Below the pieces are notes generated by a model. It was not told where the DNA came from, made no database searches, and saw nothing but the letters and a program-made list of their open reading frames with translations. 19,124 bases of DNA from an uncultured Oscillospiraceae bacterium (lineage in GTDB: Bacteria > Bacillota > Clostridia > Oscillospirales > Oscillospiraceae). The stretch is taken from the NCBI GenBank assembly GCA_910588135.1, contig CAJUOT010000054.1, forward strand, positions 1-19,124, given 5' to 3'. Positions 14,795 through 19,124 of this stretch are shown piece by piece. The translations under genes and the position numbers were made by a program. Position 1 is the first letter of the stretch, and every line of letters begins with the position of its first letter.

Positions 14795-14847
14795 CTGTTA
14801 AAATTTCCGATGGGACAAGCTGTTTCCAACCTCCAGCAGCACACTGC

Positions 14848-14887
14848 GGGAGAGGGTATCGTTACACACCCTCCCCCCTTTTATTTT
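14848..14887 (+). terminator. Probable intrinsic terminator before the truncated regulator
   Basis: A GC stem with one bulged A (14848-14856 with 14869-14876) and a 12-base loop is followed by TTTTATTTT. It may isolate the downstream regulator from transcription through the repeat cluster. Confidence 0.5.
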
Positions 14888-14984
14888 GCTGGTATGAGTT
14901 TTCTAAAACATCCAATTATTTTTGCTGTAATTCACACTGGTGACACACACAGATGGTATAGTAGTAGTTGGAGGTGTCAGCAAT

Positions 14985-15521
14985 ATGGCAAAAATAATGG
15001 TTGTCGAGGATGATGTGACAACAAACAATCTGGTCAGTGACTATTTAACTGACGCAGGCCATACGATATTTTCGGCCTACGATGGGCTGGAGGCGTTGCA
15101 CTATTTTCAGCAGGAATCCGTAGAACTGATCATTCTGGATATTATGCTTCCCAATGTAGATGGCATTCAAGTCCTGAAAGAAATTCGCAAGACGAGCAGT
15201 GTTCCTATTCTGATGCTGACCGCACTGAGCGACGAAGGGACGCAGATTGCCAGCTTCGACTGTCTGGCCGACGACTACATCACAAAGCCTTTTTCAATCG
15301 TCCTGCTGGGGAAACGTGTTCTTGCCTTGCTGCGCCGCGCCGGGAAACTGGAAGAAAAGGATATTTGGAGATGCGGAACTATTACAGTGGACTTTAACGG
15401 CTATTTGGCGGAAAAGGACGGCGAACCCATAGAGCTGGCTCCAAAGGAAATACAACTGCTTAAACTCCTGATTGAATGCTCATGTGTGGTAAAGTATCAC
15501 AATAAAACTTTGTCGAATTGA
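14985..15521 (+). pseudogene. OmpR-family response regulator, truncated in the DNA-binding domain
   Basis: The frame starts at the ATG at 14985 with GGAGGT upstream and gives 178 residues. The receiver is intact: acidic pair D9/D10, phosphoacceptor D52 in ILDIMLPNVDG, T79, and K101 in YITKPF. A winged-helix domain begins (IWRCGTITVDFNGYLAEKDGEPIELAPKEIQLLKLLIE) and breaks off near residue 163. The last 15 residues look foreign, and the recognition helix and wing are missing. Normal members have about 225-235 residues. No histidine kinase gene lies beside it; such pairs normally have the kinase directly downstream. It probably results from a deletion with a breakpoint near 15470-15480. It could still act as a stand-alone receiver. 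Confidence 0.8.
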
Positions 15522-15658
15522 CAGCCACCCCCGTTATTCCGAACCAAAGACAAAAGAGAAACATTGTGGAAATGTGTGTAACAAGCTACAAAGTCTTGGA
15601 TAACTCTATTCACAGCACATGGAAAAGTTAAAGTTCAACTTTCTACCTTCCTGTGTAC

Positions 15659-16258
15659 TTACAATAATCCTTTTATCTTTTTGTAATAGAACACATAGGA
15701 CAAGACGCCTGGAATACCTACCCAGAGAATAATAACAATCATCGAAAGTACTTCAAAGTTAGGGATAGCAGGAATACAGGCGATATAAGCCAATACAAGC
15801 GGAATTGAAATATAGCCAACAAGTCTGTGTGCGACCACCCATGTATCTTCATCAGCGACTGTCCATGGAAGTCGCAGGCCCGTGTGCTTGCTGAACGGCA
15901 GTTTAGGAGCAATATTCCCCAAAACTAACATAATGATTGAGGTAATACAAGCTGCAAAGAATTTTTCTCCATTTTCTGTAATCTCTATTGTACCTGTCCC
16001 TATAAGAAAAGCAGCAACAACACAGCAAATCATGACAACTGCATCGAAGATCGTCACAAATTTCAGTGTTTTGACCTTTGGGTTATTATTCGATATATCA
16101 GTCAACTCCGCCAAGTTAAGGTAGAGCAGAATTACGGCGGCAAGAATACAAATGGTGCTCAACGCTAACGCAATCAAGCCACTTTCAAAAATCAGCATAG
16201 CCAAAAGGGCCAGAAAAGATAGAAAGATAATTGCCCCGCGCACTTTATTGATTTTCAT
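15659..16258 (-). CDS. sdpI: SdpI-family membrane protein
   Basis: A 199-residue, AT-rich gene for a protein with about six hydrophobic segments. The SdpI family motif is clear: GNIAPKLPFSKHTGLRLPW directly followed by TVADEDTWVVAHRLVGY (about 113-150). In Bacillus subtilis, SdpI protects against the SdpC toxin and also acts as a signal receptor that sequesters the repressor SdpR at the membrane. GGAGG sits 6 bases before the ATG. The start overlaps the end of the repressor gene by 14 bases, giving a coupled sdpR-sdpI operon. No SdpC-like toxin gene or sdpAB is seen in the window, so it looks like an orphan immunity/sensor gene carried as cargo. Such orphans are common and their role is often unknown. 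Confidence 0.85.
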   Translation of the reverse strand: MKINKVRGAIIFLSFLALLAMLIFESGLIALALSTICILAAVILLYLNLAELTDISNNNPKVKTLKFVTIFDAVVMICCVVAAFLIGTGTIEITENGEKFFAACITSIIMLVLGNIAPKLPFSKHTGLRLPWTVADEDTWVVAHRLVGYISIPLVLAYIACIPAIPNFEVLSMIVIILWVGIPGVLSYVFYYKKIKGLL

Positions 16259-16550
16259 AAGAAACCTCCATTTTCTGTTTCTTATCTGATTTCATGTTCA
16301 ATAAATCCGATAATTGAATATACATTTCATCTATGACAGAAAGATTTAAGGAATATATAATCTGATTGGCTTTACGTTCTGCTGTTACTATCTCGGCTCG
16401 TTTCAAAACATCCAAATGGCGCGAAATAGACGGCTGAGAAATATCAAAATGATCTGCAATTTCTCCTGCGCTCAAATTCTTCCATTTGAGTAGCTTAATG
16501 ATTTCCCTGCGATACTGGTTTGCTAATGCCTGATAAAATTCATCTTTCAT
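16245..16550 (-). CDS. sdpR: ArsR-family autorepressor (SdpR-like)
   Basis: A 101-residue winged-helix protein of the ArsR class. It has EFYQALANQYRREIIKLLKW followed by the recognition region NLSAGEIADHFDISQPSISRHLDVLKRAEIV (split by text: NLSAGEIADHFDISQ, then PSISRHLDVLKRAEIV) and a beta-wing with AERKANQIIYSLN. It has no paired cysteines of metal-sensing ArsR proteins. The length and the partner gene match SdpR, the repressor of its own operon that is released when SdpI binds it. AGGAGG precedes the ATG at 16550. The promoter-operator directly upstream has an inverted repeat over the -10, fitting autorepression. Confidence 0.88.
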   Translation of the reverse strand: MKDEFYQALANQYRREIIKLLKWKNLSAGEIADHFDISQPSISRHLDVLKRAEIVTAERKANQIIYSLNLSVIDEMYIQLSDLLNMKSDKKQKMEVSYENQ

Positions 16551-16581
16551 AGACTTGTACCCTCCTGCTCAATATTTAGCT

Positions 16582-16616
16582 ATTTAGCATTATAGCTAAA
16601 TATAAATAATTGTCAA
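16582..16616 (-). promoter_or_regulatory. sdpRI promoter with overlapping repressor operator
   Basis: On the minus strand TTGACA (16611-16616) and TATAAT (16589-16594) are 16 bases apart, both perfect hexamers. The -10 is the centre of a perfect dyad, ATTTAGC-TATAAT-GCTAAAT (16582-16601). A third half-site, ATTTAGC on the plus strand, lies at 16574-16580. The arrangement places the ArsR-type repressor squarely on the -10. Confidence 0.85.
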
Positions 16617-16737
16617 GAGGGCATTTACAGATTTTATAGAATTGTTGCCAGAGGAAGTCGCCACTTCCTTTAGAGCAAGTATCGACCCGTGGCCCAAATT
16701 TCGCTTTCGCTCATTTGTCCCCCTGGTCTGCTACTTG

Positions 16738-16788
16738 TTGGGGTTGCCACCCCAAACCCGCCTTGGGCCGGTGCATCCGCACCGGCCC
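16738..16788. other. Tandem hairpins of a putative oriT region
   Basis: Two perfect hairpins follow each other: a 7-bp stem TTGGGGT/ACCCCAA (16738-16755) and a 10-bp stem GGGCCGGTGC/GCACCGGCCC with loop ATCC (16765-16788). They lie between the sdpRI promoter and the mobC gene, where a transfer origin is expected for elements that carry MobC and a MOB-P relaxase. No nick site can be named. The 16617-16737 stretch has no gene. Confidence 0.45.
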
Positions 16789-16824
16789 TTGTGCCTATTC
16801 GACAAAAGTAGACGTTGGAATTGT

Positions 16825-16853
16825 TTGACAACACTGTGATTTTGCTCTATAAT
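16825..16853 (+). promoter_or_regulatory. Consensus sigma-A promoter of the mobilization genes
   Basis: TTGACA (16825-16830) and TATAAT (16848-16853) are 17 bases apart, a perfect match in hexamers and spacing. It would start transcription near 16860, about 210 bases before mobC, with the long hairpin in the leader. Confidence 0.85.
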
Positions 16854-16898
16854 AGCCTTGACGATGAGTGAGATATAAGAAGTGAATATGAAAATCAC

Positions 16899-16932
16899 TT
16901 GAACCCAGATGGTCTTGACCACCTGGGTTCAA
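16899..16932 (+). promoter_or_regulatory. Long hairpin in the mob operon leader
   Basis: A 34-base inverted repeat: TTGAACCCAG with CTGGGTTCAA outside and TGGTC with GACCA inside, one mismatched pair, two-base loop. No T-run follows, so it is not a simple terminator. It may be an operator or cruciform for MobC/relaxase or a leader structure. A 4-codon frame (MKIT, stop) ends at its left arm. Confidence 0.7.
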
Positions 16933-17071
16933 TGTATTTCCAAAGGCCAGCGCCCACTTCTTCATCACGGATTAGAAACAGGAACCTCCCCCAGACAACT
17001 GAATATGGAAAAGAGTACAATGGGGGAACTATGCCCGGACGCAAATTTGAAAATCAGGAGGTAAAAGTTTA

Positions 17072-17470
17072 TTGTCCAAACGCTACAACACGCCCCACCG
17101 CGATCGTATCATCAAGACCCGTGTGACCGAGGAAGAACACGCCGACTTCATGGAGCGCCTGACCGCCTACGGCATGAGCCAGTCCGAATTTATCCGGCAG
17201 GCCATTACCGGCGCGACCGTCAAGCCCATTATCACCGTATCCCCCGTCAATGACGAAGTGCTTGCCGCCATTGGCAGGCTGACCGGGGAGTACGGGAGGA
17301 TTGGCGGCAACCTCAACCAGATTGCCCGTTATCTGAACGAGTACGGAACGCCGTACAACACCCTCGCCGCCGATGTTCGGGCGGAGCTGTCCGACCTCGC
17401 CGCCCTCAAGTTCCAGGTGCTTCGGGAGGTAGGTGAAGTCATTGGCAACACTGAAACATTTAAGCTCTAA
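17072..17470 (+). CDS. mobC: MobC-like relaxosome accessory protein
   Basis: A 132-residue protein starting at TTG (17072) with AGGAGGT nine bases upstream, which decides the start. The N-terminal ribbon-helix-helix is seen in RIIKTRVTEEEHADFMERL and YGMSQSEFIRQAITG. The C-terminal MobC helix region carries IGGNLNQIARYLNEYG, the family signature. MobC binds oriT as part of the relaxosome and helps the relaxase to open DNA. The end overlaps the relaxase gene by 38 bases, a tight coupling. The gene is GC-rich, unlike the sdpRI pair upstream. Confidence 0.92.
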   Translation: MSKRYNTPHRDRIIKTRVTEEEHADFMERLTAYGMSQSEFIRQAITGATVKPIITVSPVNDEVLAAIGRLTGEYGRIGGNLNQIARYLNEYGTPYNTLAADVRAELSDLAALKFQVLREVGEVIGNTETFKL

Positions 17471-19001
17471 AAATGCCGACTACGGCGCGGCGGAGCAGTA
17501 CCTCACCTTTGAGCATGACGAGTTCACCGGCAGGCCCGTCCTGGACAAGAACGGGCGGCTTGTCCCCCGCCAGGACTACCGCATTTCTTCTTTGAACTGC
17601 GGCGGGGAGGACTTCGCCGTGGCCTGTATGCGGGCCAATCTCCGCTACGGGAAGAACCAGCGGCGGGAGGACGTGAAAAGCCATCACTACATCCTGTCCT
17701 TTGACCCCAGGGACGGCCCCGACCACGGCCTGACAATGGACAAGGCCCAGGAATTGGGGGAGCGGTTCTGTAACCAGCAGTTCCCCGGACACCAAGCCCT
17801 GGTCTGCACCCACCCGGACGGCCACAACCACAGCGGCAACATCCATGTCCACATCGTTATCAACTCCCTGCGGGTGGCCGAGGTGGAGCGCAAGCCGTAC
17901 ATGGACAGGGCCAGCGACACCCAGGCCGGAGCCAAGCACCGCTGCACCGCCGCAGCCATGCGCCACTTCCGGGCCGAGGTCATGGAGCTGTGCCAGGAGG
18001 CGGGGCTGTACCAAATTGACCTGCTGGGCGGGAGCAAGAGCCGTGTTACCGAACGGGAGTATTGGGCGCAGAAGAAAGGGCAGCTTGCTCTGGACACCGA
18101 GAATGCCGCCCAGGGTAAGCCGCCCACCAAGTTTGAAACGGACAAGGAGAAGCTGCGCCGGGAGATCCGGGCCGTTCTCGCCGTGGCCGTCAGCTTCGAG
18201 GATTTTGCCCAGCGGCTGTTGCAGCGGGGCATCACCGTCAAGGAGAGCCGGGGCCGGTTGTCCTACCTCACCCCCGACCGGGCCAAGCCCATCACCGCCC
18301 GCAAGCTGGGGGATGACTTTGACCGCGCCGCCGTGGGTGCTGCTCTGGAGCGCAACGCCGCCCGTCCCAGCCGGGGAGCCAAGCCCAGCATCCGGGAGCA
18401 GCTTCGCCAGCCCCAGGGTGTTCAGAGAATGGTGGACATCGAGGCCAAGAAAGCCCAGGGCAAGGGCATTGGCTACGAACGTTGGGCATCTGTGTTCAAT
18501 TTGAAACAGATGGCAAACTCGTTTAACATCTACACCGAGTATGGCTTTTCCTCGCCGGAGGAATTGGATGCCGCCGCGTCCGCCGCCTACGCCGCTATGC
18601 TTGAAAGCTCCACCAAGCTGAAACCCATTGAAGCGGCCTTGAAAGAAAAAAAGGAGCTGCGGCGGCAGGTTACCATCTACCGGAACACCAAAGCAGTCCG
18701 GGAGGGCCTCACCGCGCAGAAAACGCCCAAGGCCCGCGCCGCCTACCGGCAGGAGCATGAGGCCGACCTACTCCTCTCCGAGGCCGCTGTTCGTTTTTTC
18801 AAGGCCAACGGCATCACCAAGCTGCCCTCCACCAAGGAGCTGACGGCGGAGATCGAGGCCCTGATGTCCGAGAAGAACGCCGGGTACAATGAGTATCAGG
18901 AGCGTAAGCGGGAGGCGGACGAGCTGCTGACCGTCAAGCGGAACATCGACCAGGTGCTTCACGGCGCGCCCAGCCAGCGGAGGGACGAGCATGACCGATA
19001 A
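17433..19001 (+). CDS. MOB-P type relaxase of a Tn1549-like element
   Basis: A 522-residue relaxase from a GTG start; a TTG at 17442 giving the start ATLKHLSSKNADYG is equally possible, and AGGTGA five bases before it would fit. The N-terminal region holds the candidate nicking tyrosine segment NADYGAAEQYLTFEHDEFTG and SHHYILSFDPRDG (about 83). The metal-binding histidine motif GHNHSGNIHVHIVIN lies at about 129-143. The C-terminal half is helical and charged, probably for binding DNA and the coupling protein. It cuts one strand at oriT and pilots it during transfer. The length is about normal for these elements, so it looks intact. It overlaps mobC at its 5' end and the next gene at its 3' end. 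Confidence 0.93.
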   Translation: MKSLATLKHLSSKNADYGAAEQYLTFEHDEFTGRPVLDKNGRLVPRQDYRISSLNCGGEDFAVACMRANLRYGKNQRREDVKSHHYILSFDPRDGPDHGLTMDKAQELGERFCNQQFPGHQALVCTHPDGHNHSGNIHVHIVINSLRVAEVERKPYMDRASDTQAGAKHRCTAAAMRHFRAEVMELCQEAGLYQIDLLGGSKSRVTEREYWAQKKGQLALDTENAAQGKPPTKFETDKEKLRREIRAVLAVAVSFEDFAQRLLQRGITVKESRGRLSYLTPDRAKPITARKLGDDFDRAAVGAALERNAARPSRGAKPSIREQLRQPQGVQRMVDIEAKKAQGKGIGYERWASVFNLKQMANSFNIYTEYGFSSPEELDAAASAAYAAMLESSTKLKPIEAALKEKKELRRQVTIYRNTKAVREGLTAQKTPKARAAYRQEHEADLLLSEAAVRFFKANGITKLPSTKELTAEIEALMSEKNAGYNEYQERKREADELLTVKRNIDQVLHGAPSQRRDEHDR

Positions 19002-19124
19002 CGCCGTCCGGCTGACCTATCCGCAGTACCGGGCCGTCCGGCGTTTGGTGCATGACTGCTGCAACTATGACGGCGGCAACTGCCTCCTGCTGGACGATGG
19101 GGAGGAATGTGTCTGCCCGCAGAG
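18991..19124 (+). CDS. Cysteine-rich VLP protein (partial, cut by window end)
   Basis: From the ATG at 18991, which overlaps the end of the relaxase gene by 11 bases, 44 codons are visible. They start MTDNAVRLTYPQYRAVRRLVH and then show clustered cysteines (CCNYDGGNC, then CVCPQ). This is the start of the small cysteine-rich VLP-domain protein that often follows the relaxase in conjugative elements of Clostridia. It probably binds a metal; its role is not known. Confidence 0.85.
   Translation, partial: MTDNAVRLTYPQYRAVRRLVHDCCNYDGGNCLLLDDGEECVCPQ

Noticed and set aside
14700..14827. CRISPR array
   Set aside because: There are only two full repeats with unequal related blocks, no regular spacers and no cas gene in the window.
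14775..14827. Intact IS21-type insertion sequence
   Set aside because: The repeats recall such ends, but no istA/istB gene and no opposite end are present, so it is kept only as a hypothesis.
16899..17126. A 75-codon frame before mobC
   Set aside because: It starts within the long hairpin, has no ribosome site and no similarity, and overlaps mobC in the wrong phase.
17460..18758. A 432-codon minus-strand frame opposite the relaxase
   Set aside because: The relaxase has its histidine motif and overlapping neighbours on the plus strand; this frame is non-coding by composition.

Overview
The window (19.1 kb) looks like chromosomal DNA of a GC-rich gut-type Clostridia, most likely an Oscillospiraceae such as the Flavonifractor/Lawsonibacter group. 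This is inferred from the GC-rich codon use, strong AGGAGG-type ribosome sites, a remnant of a spore-coat CotJC manganese catalase, and a Tn1549-like mobilization module. No rRNA or tRNA gene is visible.

Region 1 (1-10497, all minus strand) reads as one long gene train, transcribed right to left. It encodes a lipoprotein substrate-binding protein, two inner-membrane permeases and two ATPases of the NitT/TauT ABC importer class. These are followed by a YesM/YesN-type sensor kinase and AraC-type response regulator, a xylulokinase-like FGGY kinase, and an L-fucose/L-arabinose isomerase-family protein cut by the window edge. A hairpin-plus-T-tract after the binding-protein gene probably lowers read-through into the transporter genes, and a good sigma-A-type promoter precedes the kinase gene.

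Region 2 (10498-13875, plus strand) is divergent. It holds a Gfo/Idh/MocA oxidoreductase, an Old-Yellow-Enzyme-like flavin oxidoreductase and two tandem EthD-domain proteins, closed by a strong terminator. Together regions 1 and 2 look like an undescribed uptake and redox catabolic locus for a compound with a sugar part, possibly a glycoside or sugar-like molecule. The ABC class is atypical for a sugar, both redox enzymes carry substitutions at normally conserved catalytic positions, and the two ATPases have complementary degenerate motifs that confine the damage to one of the two ATP sites. The substrate is not known from the sequence.

Region 3 (13900-15660) is a small half-size EamA transporter gene followed by decayed DNA: a CotJC fragment, a cluster of short direct repeats, and an OmpR-type response regulator truncated in its DNA-binding domain with no kinase beside it.

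Region 4 (15659-19124) is AT-richer cargo, an sdpR-sdpI-like autorepressor/immunity pair with a clear operator-promoter, and then the start of an integrative conjugative or mobilizable element. That element shows an oriT-like hairpin zone, a consensus promoter with a long hairpin, MobC, a MOB-P type relaxase and the beginning of a cysteine-rich VLP protein. The element continues to the right beyond the window; its left edge probably lies in the decayed region 3.
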